A stretch of DNA of 64,000 nt from Roseburia rectibacter (GCF_014287515.2 NZ_CP092473.1:1-64000); one strand, 5' to 3'. Positions 34,192-44,379 are shown, counted from the stretch's first letter. Notes: generated by a model from the letters alone, not told the origin. Translations and numbers: made by a program.

Positions 34192-34283
34192 AGAGATTAT
34201 TTGGCAGGCGTCGCGGCCCCTGCATCTCTTTTAACCCATAGGGTGCGTGGTTGCAACGAAATTTACCACCTCAAATAATCTCT
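34192..34283. other. 92-bp cloverleaf-like element with 12-bp terminal inverted repeats
   Basis: AGAGATTATTTG (34192-34203) and CAAATAATCTCT (34272-34283) are perfectly complementary. Between them are three further stems: GCAGG/CCTGC, ACCC/GGGT and GTGGT/ACCAC. This is a four-way-junction layout. It lies between two convergent genes and has no T-run on either side, so it is not a simple terminator. It is GC-rich relative to its flanks. It could be a structured RNA or a small non-autonomous element. The rest of 34152-34418 shows a short hairpin ending the preceding gene and nothing else. Confidence 0.5.
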
Positions 34284-34418
34284 CCTATGTAATTTTGATT
34301 GTATATCATCTTTTTCCCTTCTTCCTATAACTCTTTTAGGTTTGTGATTACGCTCTTTTACGCAACCAGTTTATGGTGCTATGATAACATAGACTTTTTA
34401 TCATGTACAGAACATAAA

Positions 34419-35192
34419 TTACATTATACGAAATAACCGTTCTGCATTCGCCCTGGTCACCTGCTCCACTTCTTCCGGTGTGATTCCTTTTAGTTCTGCG
34501 ATCTTGGCGATCACAAACGGAATATAGGATGAATCATTCCTCTCTCCGCGATGCGGCTCCGGTGCCATATATGGACAGTCGGTTTCTAAAAGGATTCGTT
34601 CCAGCGGGATTTCCTGTACGGTTTCCTTTAACTTTTTGGCATTTTTAAAAGTCACAACACCTCCGACACCGATATAATATCCCATTTTTATAAATTCCTG
34701 TGCCATCTCCTTCGAATAAGAATAACAGTGGATGACTCCCGGAATTTCCTCCGCATATACAGATTTCATCACTTCCATGGTATCTGCTGCCGCATCCCTC
34801 GAATGAATGATCACAGGAAGTGATACTTCCCTCGCTAACTTCATCTGCTCAGCAAACCAGTATCGCTGCTGTTTTTGTATTTCCGGCTCCTTATCCCAGT
34901 AATAATCAAGCCCGATTTCTCCAACTGCAACCACTTTTTCTCTTTTGGTCTGCTCTTTCAGCCATGCAAATGTTTCCTCATTCAGACCACTGATATCACT
35001 TGGATGCACTCCGACTGCCGCATAAACAAATTCATACCGCTCTGACAGCGCAAGTGTTGTTTTGGTGGATTCGATCGATGCACCGACATTGATGATCGTT
35101 CCAACGCCACGTTCTGGCATGGATGTGATCAATTCCTCTCTGTCCTCTTCAAACCGTTCATCATCATAATGTGCATGTGTCTCAAATATCAT
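34419..35192 (-). CDS. tatD: TatD family metal-dependent hydrolase (DNase)
   Basis: This 257-residue TIM-barrel metal enzyme belongs to the TatD family of 3'-5' exonucleases and related hydrolases. Metal ligands are visible in ETHAHYDD (HxH at residues 6-8), GEIGLDYYW (Glu near 92), IIHSRDA (His), VIHCYS (His) and LLETDCPYMAP (Asp near 205). AAAGGAG precedes ATG 35192. In Bacillus subtilis its homologue yabD follows metS; here metG lies 2.6 kb upstream on the same strand with two unrelated genes between. Confidence 0.93.
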   Translation of the reverse strand: MIFETHAHYDDERFEEDREELITSMPERGVGTIINVGASIESTKTTLALSERYEFVYAAVGVHPSDISGLNEETFAWLKEQTKREKVVAVGEIGLDYYWDKEPEIQKQQRYWFAEQMKLAREVSLPVIIHSRDAAADTMEVMKSVYAEEIPGVIHCYSYSKEMAQEFIKMGYYIGVGGVVTFKNAKKLKETVQEIPLERILLETDCPYMAPEPHRGERNDSSYIPFVIAKIAELKGITPEEVEQVTRANAERLFRIM

Positions 35193-35234
35193 AATTGTGT
35201 TTCTCCTTTTTTCTTATATGTCAATCATTTTTTC

Positions 35235-36113
35235 CTACAGGATACACTTTATAATATTAATATTCTCTGTCATTCCCTGCCCTGTGGCAGATGCGCTTCC
35301 CGATGGATCACCGGTATAAGAAGCAGACATCCCCTGCGGCAATGCACCGGCAGCATCCGTCAATGTCAGATCTGTCTCTAACTCCGCATCCTGCTGTGCC
35401 TGCATCTTGATCTGTGCCTCTGTCATCTGCAGATTTGCAGATTCGGCAGACAGGCTCACGATCACGCCGGAATCAGGAGATATATCAGATGTGTTGTGGT
35501 TTTCCATCTGTGCTTTTATATATTTCATATCCGCTTCGCTGATCTTACTCTGCTCCTGACGTCTGTGATTATTGCGCTTCTGCCGTATTTCAACACGCTT
35601 TGCCTTTTCCTTTTGTACATTCTGTATTTCTTCAATCGCAATCTTTTCTTTCAACTCACGCTCTTTGTTTGCAGCCCGGCGCCTGATCTCACCTTTTTTC
35701 TGCATATTATCCGCCCGGTTCTCGCGTTTATATTTATTGTTTTCGATTTCTTCCTGCTTTAAGTGGCGGACTTTTAACTGTGCGCACTCTACCATTCTTT
35801 TCGCATGCGCAACTGCTGCAGATATCTCCTTGCTGTCATATTCCCCGGTTGCTGCACACCGCTGCAAAGTGGCAAGTCTGCTCTTTGCCTTTGTCAGCGC
35901 ATTTGCTGCGCCCTGCGGCTTCTTCGCACGCAAAAGCTGATTCGAAACTTCCCTGTAATTATAATTTACTTTTTTCTTTGTGCTGCTTTTACTCTTTCCA
36001 CAGACATAATCAATACGCGCACGTGCATCTTTATTCGCATTTTTAATGGTCAATGTTCCAGCCATTGCCATAGCTCCACTGGTGCTCCCAGCACTATTTA
36101 CCGAAAATCCCAT
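35235..36113 (-). CDS. Highly charged coiled-coil protein of unknown function
   Basis: This 292-residue protein has a short Gly/Ser/Ala-rich start, then a long lysine/arginine/glutamate-rich helical region (about residues 70-200) that reads as a coiled coil, and a polar low-complexity C-terminus ending TENINIIKCIL. A conserved-looking SKSSTKKKVNYNYREVSNQLLRA segment sits near residue 40 (beginning SKSSTKKK). There is no signal peptide or membrane segment. GGAGG lies about 11 nt before ATG 36113. I do not recognise a family; similar unannotated proteins occur in Lachnospiraceae. Confidence 0.7.
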   Translation of the reverse strand: MGFSVNSAGSTSGAMAMAGTLTIKNANKDARARIDYVCGKSKSSTKKKVNYNYREVSNQLLRAKKPQGAANALTKAKSRLATLQRCAATGEYDSKEISAAVAHAKRMVECAQLKVRHLKQEEIENNKYKRENRADNMQKKGEIRRRAANKERELKEKIAIEEIQNVQKEKAKRVEIRQKRNNHRRQEQSKISEADMKYIKAQMENHNTSDISPDSGVIVSLSAESANLQMTEAQIKMQAQQDAELETDLTLTDAAGALPQGMSASYTGDPSGSASATGQGMTENINIIKCIL

Positions 36114-36299
36114 AGCTCATATTCCTCCCTGAAATCATGACAGGAATCCCAGAATACCTCTTTGCAGATAAATCGTACATTCTGTAAACAAACATTATAT
36201 GGATCAATTTAAACATGCCCGTCATGAAAATGAATCCGTTCATATATCTTTAACATCGGCAAAACTATGTAAAATGATTACCTTATCCATCTGTTTCTT

Positions 36300-37703
36300 T
36301 TACATAATATGACACATCCAAAGTGTTTCTGCGATATTGACCATGCAAAACATTCCAAGCACAACCATTGAAATCTTCTGAACCAGTACCGGAATTTCTT
36401 TTCTGATCTGCCCATACATCTGCCGGATACAAAAAAGACACGTTACCATCAGAATAAAATACAGATAAATATATGGTCTGTCTGCCGATGCATAGATTGT
36501 CGGAGAAAATCCCATGACAATGCCGGATGCCAGTCCCACACCAAGCATCACAAGTGTATAAAGATATATTTCCAGCTTCTCTCTCATCAGACAAAACAGT
36601 GCATAGGACATCCCCGCCACCGTCACGATCAAAAATAACACCGGAAGCCAGTTCACCGGATCTTTAAAATTCCACCCTGCTGTCTGTTCCGGTATAATAA
36701 ATATTTTTTCATACCACGGATGCCCGGTGCGGATCAGTGCATATCCAAGAATACAAAATACAGGAACAGATGACAGCAATGTTTTTATCATATTTTTCGT
36801 TTTCAGTCCGACCAGTACTGCCAGTATAACCGAGACGATCAGAAAAATACTGTTGACCTGCGCAATAAAAATGCGTTCTATATTTACAACTCCCATATAA
36901 ATCTTTTCCCAAATGGAAAAATGTGCAAATTCCGGCATACGCCCTTCGACTTCCTGCATGCTGCGGATACTATTTCCCGGACAGCACAAAATCGTAAAAA
37001 GTGAAATCAGATCAACGACAAAATATCCGTAAATCCACAGACTCCCCGCTTTTTTTCTGTGCCAGTTATAAAGTAACGCAAGAAAAATCATAACCAGTAA
37101 AATTGCTGCCACCTGTTCCTGACTGCTGCAAAAAATACAACAGATCATCCCTGCTGCGCCCTCATACCAGTGCAAAAACTTATTTTGTGCCAGTTTCTGT
37201 AAAAGCAGGGCGATATATAAGATTCCAAAAAGCGGCCACAGATAGTTGACCGTCGTTGCGATCCAGCCAGCTGATACCATATCCGAAAATGGGTAAAGCA
37301 GCATAAACGCACAGACAAGCCATTTTAATATACTCTTAGATTCTTCCCTGTCTGAATCTTTATCTGACCAGCTTACATTTTCATCAATATATTCCGTGTA
37401 ATTATTTAATAAGCGGTATAACAATACAGGAATCAGTGTATAAATAATAATATCCAGGATTTTCCACAGCCACGAAACCTGTACCAGTGGTATAAGAACA
37501 AATTCGATTGCCATTCTTGAAGACCATGTCGCATAGCGGTGCGCTAAAATCTCCCAGATACTTCTTCCATCCATCAGCGTCTGAAAATAGACAACATCAT
37601 CACCGGCAGAAATTTTAATGACCAGATGCCAGATAAGTGCCACCATAAACACCAGCACAAATGGCAGGTTTCTTTGAAATATCCCCTGTATTTTTTTTCT
37701 CAC
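36300..37703 (-). CDS. DUF6056-like polytopic membrane protein, paralogue 1
   Basis: This protein (about 467 residues) has roughly 10-12 membrane helices and resembles glycosyltransferase-type polytopic proteins grouped as DUF6056. Conserved points shared with the protein at 53476-54870 are AGDDV near the first extracytoplasmic loop, RYATWSSRMAIEF, GWIATTVNYLWP, SSQEQVAA, CCPGN and NIERIFIAQ. GTG 37703 with GGGAGG 9 nt upstream is preferred over a further upstream GTG that lies in the metG terminator hairpin. The loop Asp residues are consistent with a lipid-linked sugar transferase, but no activity is known. Confidence 0.65.
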   Translation of the reverse strand: MRKKIQGIFQRNLPFVLVFMVALIWHLVIKISAGDDVVYFQTLMDGRSIWEILAHRYATWSSRMAIEFVLIPLVQVSWLWKILDIIIYTLIPVLLYRLLNNYTEYIDENVSWSDKDSDREESKSILKWLVCAFMLLYPFSDMVSAGWIATTVNYLWPLFGILYIALLLQKLAQNKFLHWYEGAAGMICCIFCSSQEQVAAILLVMIFLALLYNWHRKKAGSLWIYGYFVVDLISLFTILCCPGNSIRSMQEVEGRMPEFAHFSIWEKIYMGVVNIERIFIAQVNSIFLIVSVILAVLVGLKTKNMIKTLLSSVPVFCILGYALIRTGHPWYEKIFIIPEQTAGWNFKDPVNWLPVLFLIVTVAGMSYALFCLMREKLEIYLYTLVMLGVGLASGIVMGFSPTIYASADRPYIYLYFILMVTCLFCIRQMYGQIRKEIPVLVQKISMVVLGMFCMVNIAETLWMCHIM

Positions 37704-37728
37704 TCTTTTGTTCCTCCCTGTGTGATAT

Positions 37729-37760
37729 CGAAAAAGAGATAGCGCATACACTATCTCTTT
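37729..37760 (-). terminator. Intrinsic terminator of metG
   Basis: AAAGAGATAG and CTATCTCTTT arms with a 6-nt loop and flanking A/T runs, directly after metG on the minus strand. Confidence 0.8.
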
Positions 37761-37832
37761 TTCCCTCACAAATCCGGCACAACATCATAGATTTATCGCA
37801 ACTGTCATGACAGATTTTTATTTTTCAATATG

Positions 37833-39830
37833 TTAGCAGATCTCTGCTCCACTTGGCATTGCTTTTTCCGGTGTCATCAGCGCAAGATTGCCCTCTGCAT
37901 CCTCTGCACATAATAACATTCCTTCCGATAAAACTCCGGCAAGTTTTGCTGGTTTTAAGTTTACAAGTACCATGACTTTTTTGCCGACCATCTCTTCCGG
38001 TGTGTAATATTTACGGATACCGGAAACAATCTGTTTTACCTGGCTTCCGACTTTTACCTGGGAGCATAATAATTTCTTTGACTTCGGCACTGCTTCACAG
38101 GAAATGATCTCTCCGACCTGGAACTGCATTTTTATGAAGTCATCATACTCGATCTCCGGTTTTGCCTCGATATCGATTGCTTCGCCTGCTTCCTCTGTTG
38201 TCTCTGGCAATTCACCAAGTACTCTCTGCTCTGCCTCAAATTCTGCTTTCTGTGCTTCACGGATCGCATCGATCTTTGGCATGATCTCTTTTGCATCAAG
38301 ACGTGCAAAAAGGATTTCCGGTTTTTCTGTTACTTTATTTCCATTCTCATAAAGTCCGAATTTATCGAGATCATCATATTCACGCATACCTGTGTTAAGC
38401 TGCGCTAAGATACGGTCTGCTGTCTCCGGTAAAAAGCTCTTTAACAGACATGCTCCGATGGTGATGGATTCTACCAGATTGTAAAGAACTTCTGCCAGAC
38501 GGTCTTTTGTTGCCTCGTCTTTTGCAAGTACCCATGGTGCTGTCTCATCGATATATTTATTGCAGCGGCGGAATAAGTTAAATACCTCTGTGATTGCATC
38601 TGCAACACGCAGGTTTTTCATTTTCTCTGCAACTTTATCCCTTGTAGATGTTACAACTGCCTTTAAGTCTGCATCAACTTCCTCTGTCACACCTGTGCTC
38701 TTTACCACACCGTCAAAATATTTATTGCTCATGGAAATGGTACGGTTTACAAGGTTTCCAAGGATATTTGCAAGGTCAGAGTTGTAACGCTCAATGACAA
38801 GATCCCAAGTAATGATTCCGTCATTTTCAAACGGCATCTCGTGCAGTACAAAGTAACGTGTCGCATCCACACCGAATAAATCAGCCATATCATCTGCGTA
38901 GATCACATTTCCTTTGGATTTACTCATCTTCTCGCCACCCTGTAAAAGCCACGGATGTCCAAATACCTGTTTTGGCAGCGGCAAATCCAGTGCCATCAAA
39001 AAGATCGGCCAGTAGATCGTATGGAAACGGATGATATCTTTTCCGATCAGATGTAAGTCTGCAGGCCAGTTTTTGTTGAAGAGCTCACTGGAATTGCCAT
39101 CTGCGTCATATCCGATCTTTGTGATATAGTTTGTCAGCGCGTCAAGCCATACATATACGACATGTTTCGGATCGAAATCAACCGGAATACCCCAGGAAAA
39201 TGAGGTTCTGGATACACAAAGATCCTGTAATCCCGGAAGCAGGAAGTTGTTCATCATCTCATTTTTTCTGGAAACCGGCTGGATAAATTCAGGATGCTCA
39301 TTAATATAATCGATGAGCTTGTCAGCATATTTGCTCATTTTAAAGAAATATGCTTCCTCTTTTGCCGGCTGGACCTCACGTCCGCAGTCCGGGCATTTGC
39401 CGTCTACAAGCTGTGACTCTGTCCAGAAAGATTCACACGGAGTACAGTAAAGTCCCTCGTAGGAACCTTTGTAGATGTCACCTTTATCATATAATTTTTT
39501 GAAGATCTTTTTTACCTGTTTCTCATGATCTTCATCCGTTGTACGGACAAAATTATCATAAGAAGTGTTCATCAGATCCCAGATACGTTTTACTTCTCCG
39601 GCAACGTTGTCTACATATTCCTTCGGAGTGATACCAGCTTTCTCGGCTTTCTCCTGGATCTTCTGACCATGCTCGTCTGTTCCGGTCTGGAAGTAAACAT
39701 CATAGCCTTCCTGACGGCGAAATCTTGCAATTGCATCTGCAAGTACGATCTCGTAGGTGTTTCCAATGTGTGGCTTGCCTGATGTGTAGGCAATCGCTGT
39801 TGTCATATAAAATTTCCCTTTGCTGCTCAT
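37833..39830 (-). CDS. metG: Methionyl-tRNA synthetase
   Basis: This 665-residue class I synthetase charges tRNA-Met. HIGH-type motif PHIGNTYE near residue 16, a zinc-binding knuckle (CTPCESFWTESQ and CPDCGREV) near residues 125-150, and KMSKSKGN near residue 300 are intact. The C-terminal 110 residues are an EMAP/Trbp111-like tRNA-binding domain (IKMQFQVGEIISCEAVPKSKKL, beginning IKMQFQVGEI). AAGGAAATACAC precedes ATG 39830. Expression is controlled by an upstream T-box leader reading uncharged tRNA-Met. The gene ends at its own terminator. Confidence 0.96.
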   Translation of the reverse strand: MSSKGKFYMTTAIAYTSGKPHIGNTYEIVLADAIARFRRQEGYDVYFQTGTDEHGQKIQEKAEKAGITPKEYVDNVAGEVKRIWDLMNTSYDNFVRTTDEDHEKQVKKIFKKLYDKGDIYKGSYEGLYCTPCESFWTESQLVDGKCPDCGREVQPAKEEAYFFKMSKYADKLIDYINEHPEFIQPVSRKNEMMNNFLLPGLQDLCVSRTSFSWGIPVDFDPKHVVYVWLDALTNYITKIGYDADGNSSELFNKNWPADLHLIGKDIIRFHTIYWPIFLMALDLPLPKQVFGHPWLLQGGEKMSKSKGNVIYADDMADLFGVDATRYFVLHEMPFENDGIITWDLVIERYNSDLANILGNLVNRTISMSNKYFDGVVKSTGVTEEVDADLKAVVTSTRDKVAEKMKNLRVADAITEVFNLFRRCNKYIDETAPWVLAKDEATKDRLAEVLYNLVESITIGACLLKSFLPETADRILAQLNTGMREYDDLDKFGLYENGNKVTEKPEILFARLDAKEIMPKIDAIREAQKAEFEAEQRVLGELPETTEEAGEAIDIEAKPEIEYDDFIKMQFQVGEIISCEAVPKSKKLLCSQVKVGSQVKQIVSGIRKYYTPEEMVGKKVMVLVNLKPAKLAGVLSEGMLLCAEDAEGNLALMTPEKAMPSGAEIC

Positions 39831-39880
39831 GTGTATTTCCTTCTTTCTTAAATAATTTGCTTATGGATGCGGATTATAAC

Positions 39881-40286
39881 AAAAAAGTCCCGTCCTCTAA
39901 AAAGAAGACGAGACGTTATCCCGTGGTACCACTCCCATTTACCGGCATAAAATGCCAGCCTCATTCTGATATCTCACGGACTGCCCGGATACATACTGCC
40001 CCGGTGCGCATCTGCTGTAATATCTCCCGCTGTAACAGGCGGACCTGTCGGGACTTATCTGTCATTTTCTAAAACAGTTCAGTCCTGCCACTCCAAAGCC
40101 ATCTTCCATCTATGTCCGCCCGTTTCCTCTCAGCCTCATTCCGGTTCGACCTTTCATTTTCTGTGATACAGGTTTTCTTATTTAAAGTACCTGACTCACA
40201 TCACCTTTCCCGGAATTATAGAAACTTCTCTGTAAAGTTCCAACAGATGTACTCTCTTTTTCATGGTGTTTTATTTTTTTACGATT
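39881..40286 (-). promoter_or_regulatory. T-box riboswitch of metG (Met specifier)
   Basis: On the minus strand AGTGGTACCACGGG (39920-39933) is the T-box antiterminator sequence. It is followed by a terminator stem (39887-39914) and a six-T run (39881-39886). The long stem I region upstream contains GAAAATGAAAGG, where ATG (40155-40157) is the likely specifier codon. The leader is about 455 nt from the predicted start at 40286 to metG. Uncharged tRNA-Met should favour read-through. Confidence 0.9.
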
Positions 40287-40292
40287 ATTTTC

Positions 40293-40321
40293 AATCTAGC
40301 ATGGAATGTGTAAAAAGTCAA
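40293..40321 (-). promoter_or_regulatory. Promoter of the metG T-box leader
   Basis: On the minus strand TTGACT (40316-40321), 17 bp and TAGATT (40293-40298). A transposase remnant begins about 110 bp upstream. Confidence 0.6.
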
Positions 40322-40433
40322 GCGCCTGACCCTTTTTGTGCGATCACGCAATACCAGTTTACCCGCTCAAATTCCGGCATTGGAAAGTATGCCGGGAAGC
40401 ATTTTACTTCCATATTACGATATCAAAGTACCT

Positions 40434-40721
40434 TTAATTGATCCAGAAGAACATCTTTGGAGTTTTCTTAACCATGCCGATTACATCATATCCAATCTCT
40501 TTTACAGCATGAAGCGTACCTGGAGAGGAAAACCAGCTGTCAAAGAGAACATATTTCGCAGGGATTACCGCCTTTTTAGCAGTTTCCAAAAGCGAAAGCA
40601 TGGCGGAGGTTCCTTTTTCCATGGACAGTTTCCTGCGTTTGTATCCAATGGTCCTTTTGTCTACATTTGCAGTTTGATTGATTTTGAGCAACTCAATGAT
40701 ATCAAAACCAGACGGTTTCAT
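40434..40721 (-). pseudogene. IS4-family transposase fragment
   Basis: The 95-codon open stretch encodes KYVLFDSWFSSPGTLHAVKE and DVIGMVKKTPKMF, which is the middle DDE segment (second catalytic Asp in LFDSWFS) of IS4-type transposases of about 400-450 residues. Both ends are missing. No terminal inverted repeats were found. The remnant lies in a 600-bp spacer upstream of metG and the divergent chemoreceptor. Beyond it, 40722-40900 is AT-rich with no further feature seen. Confidence 0.75.
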
Positions 40722-40921
40722 GCTATATTTGTGCCAGGTATTATTGGATTTTCAAGGTGCATAGGCACTTATTCAAGTGCGGAGTTTGAGTCACTAATAT
40801 TTAGCAGAAAATAATTTATTTTTTTTATGGATTATTCCAATAAAGTATGCTATCTTTTAATCGTCTATGGACAAATAAATGTTATAAAAGATCAATAATT
40901 TACAAAGGAAGGCAAACCATC

Positions 40922-42640
40922 ATGGAAAAGATCAAAAAGCGTATAGTTAACTTAAAGGTTGCAGGAAAATTAAAAGTATATCGAATGACAGTGCTTGTTA
41001 TGACATTATTTTTAGTGTTGGTGGCGCTGATCTCGACATTAGTGATCCGTTCAAATATAGAGAAGATCACGGAGGTCTGGTCTCCGTCATTGGAATATCT
41101 GCAGGATTTAGAGACAATGACTGCGAAATACAGAATCAAACAGTATCAGCATCTGGTAGAATCAGATGCAGCAGTCATGAACTCCTGCGAAGAAGAAATC
41201 CAGAAGCTGGAGAGCCAGATTCAGGATACCGATGCGAAGCTGGATGCAATAATGTCTGCAGACAGCGATGCTCAAAAAGGACGGGATGATTATGAAGTGG
41301 CAAGCGCTGCATGGGAAAAATATAGGGCTGCTTCCGATGAAATTTTGAAGTTAAGCCGTGAGGGGAAACAGCAGGAGGCAGCGAAGCTGATGACCGGAGA
41401 GGTGTATGAAGAATATAAGTCTTTTACTGAGAAATTAACTTCATTGCGTGATGAGTTCCAGGTAGAATTAGATCGGGCAAATACCATGGCCAAGGTATGC
41501 ACCATAATCATATTTGTTGTGATCGTGGCAGCGGGTCTTGCGATTGCTGTAGTGACGACACTGATCGGAAGCATCATTACCAATTCCATTACAGAGCCGG
41601 TAGAACAGATAGAAGCAGCGGTTGCCAGTCTGCGTAAGGGTGAACTGTCTAACGTAGAAATGCTTACCTATGAGTCTGAGGATGAGTTTGGCGATACCAT
41701 TAGGAATCTGAAAGAAGCCATGGGTATTCTGGCAGATTATGTCAGGGAGATCTCCGCGGAGGTTAAGGCAATCGCGCAGGGTGACCTGACCAGAAATGGT
41801 GATGAGATTACAGATTTCCTGGGAGATTTCTCAGAATTGAAGACATCACTGCTGTATATTCTGAAGCGCTTTAACAGTACCCTGACCGAGATCAGCGATC
41901 TGGCAGAACAGGTATCATCGAATTCATCCGAGGTGGAAAATGCATCAAAATCCTTGGCGAACGGTGCAACAGAGCAGGCAGGAGTCATCGAGGAATTGAA
42001 TGCCACCATTGACACTGTCGTGGATCTGGCTGCAGATACAGCGAAAGAAACGCAGAGCGCATCAGCACGTGTAAAAGCTTCTGCAAACAAAGCGAACGAA
42101 GAAAAAGAAAAAATGAATGAGCTGCTCACGGAAATGGAGCACATTACAGAAATCTCCAAAGAGATCGGTAATATTATCACCGATATCGAGACTATTGCAT
42201 CCCAGACCAATCTGTTATCCCTGAATGCTTCCATAGAAGCTGCCAGAGCAGGAGAAGCAGGAAGAGGCTTTGCAGTGGTTGCGGATCAGATCGGCAAGCT
42301 GGCAGCAGACAGTGCAAAGTCTGCTGTAAATACGAGAGATCTGATCGATAAGACCTTAGTGGAAATTGAAAAGGGAAATACGATCACAAGAACAACAGCA
42401 GACGCATTCAATCAGATCATTGCAGATATGGAGTCCTTTGCAGAGCTTGCACAGAACACCATGGAGAAAGCCAACTCCCAGGCAGAGTCCTTGGAACAGA
42501 TCGGTCAGGGAATTGAACAGCTGTCCGGTGTGGTACAGGGCAATGCGGCATCATCAGAAGAGAATACTGCGATCAGTATTAATCTGGCAGAGGGAGCAGC
42601 CAAGATGCATGACCGCGTGAATATCTTTAAGTTATTCTAG
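40922..42640 (+). CDS. Methyl-accepting chemotaxis protein with four-helix-bundle sensor
   Basis: This 572-residue chemoreceptor has a membrane helix (residues 22-45), a short extracytoplasmic four-helix-bundle sensor (about 46-190), a second membrane helix (about 195-222), HAMP, and a signalling domain with the tip [29 protein letters not shown] precedes ATG 40922. It is followed 47 bp later by an EAL-domain protein on the same strand, a likely operon linking chemotaxis and c-di-GMP. Use of AGA/AGG codons and of NNG/NNA endings looks different from most neighbours, which may mean later acquisition, though this was judged only by eye. Confidence 0.92.
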   Translation: MEKIKKRIVNLKVAGKLKVYRMTVLVMTLFLVLVALISTLVIRSNIEKITEVWSPSLEYLQDLETMTAKYRIKQYQHLVESDAAVMNSCEEEIQKLESQIQDTDAKLDAIMSADSDAQKGRDDYEVASAAWEKYRAASDEILKLSREGKQQEAAKLMTGEVYEEYKSFTEKLTSLRDEFQVELDRANTMAKVCTIIIFVVIVAAGLAIAVVTTLIGSIITNSITEPVEQIEAAVASLRKGELSNVEMLTYESEDEFGDTIRNLKEAMGILADYVREISAEVKAIAQGDLTRNGDEITDFLGDFSELKTSLLYILKRFNSTLTEISDLAEQVSSNSSEVENASKSLANGATEQAGVIEELNATIDTVVDLAADTAKETQSASARVKASANKANEEKEKMNELLTEMEHITEISKEIGNIITDIETIASQTNLLSLNASIEAARAGEAGRGFAVVADQIGKLAADSAKSAVNTRDLIDKTLVEIEKGNTITRTTADAFNQIIADMESFAELAQNTMEKANSQAESLEQIGQGIEQLSGVVQGNAASSEENTAISINLAEGAAKMHDRVNIFKLF

Positions 42641-42687
42641 AAAAATGGCAGGGATAGGGTGAAGTTGTCAAAAGGAAGGTACTTGTT

Positions 42688-44379
42688 GTGATTAATGATA
42701 TATTTAATGTGTTTGGAGAGCAGACAGCAGAAATCTTATTTGAGATTATTACAGAATGTACGGATGATTATCTGTATATATTTGATCTGCAGAATAATAC
42801 CTTTGAGATTTCACAGTCAGCTGTGAAACGGTTTAATATGTCGAAAAATCTTCTGACAGATGCTGCAAATGAAGTTATGAAGGTAGTGTATGAGGAAGAC
42901 CGCAGGATGCTTACAAAGCATCTTGCGGATATATGCGAAGGAAGAGAAAAGGTACATAATCTTCATTACAGGTGGCTTGATAAAGAAGGTATGCCGGTCT
43001 GGATCAACTGCCGTGGTATTGTGATCAATGATCCGCAGGGAAAGGCAGAGTATCTGGTCGGATGTCTGAACGAGACCGGCAACAAGAGAAGAGCTGATAA
43101 TGTCACAGGACTGCTTGGTGGTCCGGAATTCCTTACTTACCTGTGTTCACAAAAGGCACCTATTTCCAAGGGCTTTTTGATGCATGTAGGAATTGATGAT
43201 TTCGGAGCGATCAATAGCTCCAGGGGAGCTGATTATGGTAATTATATCCTGAAAAGTGTAGCCGGCTGCATGAAGGAATGCCTTTCAGACAAGCAGAGAA
43301 TTTACCATCTGGTAGCGGATCAGTATGTGATCGTGGATCTGGATGCTTCTTCTGCGGAAGACGCTGTGGCACTGAAAGAAAAGATCACAGATAAACTTTA
43401 TAATTTCATAGTAGCCGAAAATTATGAAGCTCTATTTTCCGTTTCTATTGGTGTTATAAATGCAGCAACATTTTGTGAAGGGACTGAAGAATGCCGTAAA
43501 AAATTTGAATTCGCTCTGAAACAGGCAAAAAGCATGGGTAAAAACGGATTCTATATTTTTAATCAGGATGACTATGAGGTCTTTTTACGAAAAGGAAGAA
43601 TCATAGCAGCACTTCGTAATGCTATTGTAAACAATTACGAAGGCTTTGAAGTCAATTATCAGCCGATCGTGGATTGCCAGACGGAACAGATCATTGGAGC
43701 AGAGGCGCTGATGCGTTTTTCCATGATAACGGAAGAAGGACGAGAGTTCATTTCACCGATGGAGTTTATCCCATTGTTGGAAGAGACCGGACTGATTATT
43801 CCCGCCGGAAGATATATTTTGAACGAAGCCGCAGCAATGTGCTGTGAAATGCAGAAATATATTCCGGACTTCCGGATGAATGTAAATGTATCCTATGTTC
43901 AGATCCTGCAGGGCAATGTAGAGCGGGATATTCTGGATGTAATTCAAAAGTACACTTTAAAGCCGGAATGTTTATGCGTTGAAATGACAGAAAGCGGATT
44001 TATGGATATGACACCAGCATTCTGCAAATTCCGTAAGAGCTTGGACACGAACGGGATCCCCTTCGTGATCGATGATTTTGGAACAGGATATTCGAATCTT
44101 CATTGTATACGTGATATGAATCCGAGTTATGTGAAAATGGATAGGGATTTTACTGCCAAGGCGATGAACAGTGCCCGGGATTATGAATTATATAAAAATA
44201 TCATCCCGATGGTACATAGCATTAACGTCAGGATATGCGCAGAAGGCATCGAGGAAAAGGAATGGCTCTTGAAAATGAAAGAAATGAAGGTTGATTATCT
44301 GCAGGGATATTATTTGGGCAGACCATGTGGAAAAGAACAGTTTCTACAACAATATGCCAGAGGCATCAACGTTAAGTAA
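42688..44379 (+). CDS. PAS-GGDEF(degenerate)-EAL protein, predicted c-di-GMP phosphodiesterase
   Basis: The protein has 563 residues. Residues 20-130 resemble a PAS sensor with a PAC-like end, residues 135-305 are a GGDEF-fold domain, and residues 315-560 are an EAL domain. The cyclase signature is replaced by HLVADQYVIV, so it should not make c-di-GMP. The EAL part is complete: AEALMRF, VNVSYVQ, EMTESGF, DDFGTGYSNL, AEGIEE and GYYLGRP. GTG 42688 is the start, with AAGGAAGGT 8 nt upstream. It forms an operon with the preceding chemoreceptor. No membrane segment is visible. Confidence 0.9.
   Translation: MINDIFNVFGEQTAEILFEIITECTDDYLYIFDLQNNTFEISQSAVKRFNMSKNLLTDAANEVMKVVYEEDRRMLTKHLADICEGREKVHNLHYRWLDKEGMPVWINCRGIVINDPQGKAEYLVGCLNETGNKRRADNVTGLLGGPEFLTYLCSQKAPISKGFLMHVGIDDFGAINSSRGADYGNYILKSVAGCMKECLSDKQRIYHLVADQYVIVDLDASSAEDAVALKEKITDKLYNFIVAENYEALFSVSIGVINAATFCEGTEECRKKFEFALKQAKSMGKNGFYIFNQDDYEVFLRKGRIIAALRNAIVNNYEGFEVNYQPIVDCQTEQIIGAEALMRFSMITEEGREFISPMEFIPLLEETGLIIPAGRYILNEAAAMCCEMQKYIPDFRMNVNVSYVQILQGNVERDILDVIQKYTLKPECLCVEMTESGFMDMTPAFCKFRKSLDTNGIPFVIDDFGTGYSNLHCIRDMNPSYVKMDRDFTAKAMNSARDYELYKNIIPMVHSINVRICAEGIEEKEWLLKMKEMKVDYLQGYYLGRPCGKEQFLQQYARGINVK

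Noticed and set aside
34192..34283. tRNA gene
   Set aside because: The four-stem layout recalls a tRNA, but the closing stem is 12 bp and there is no T-loop GTTC or anticodon arm of 5 bp with a 7-nt loop.
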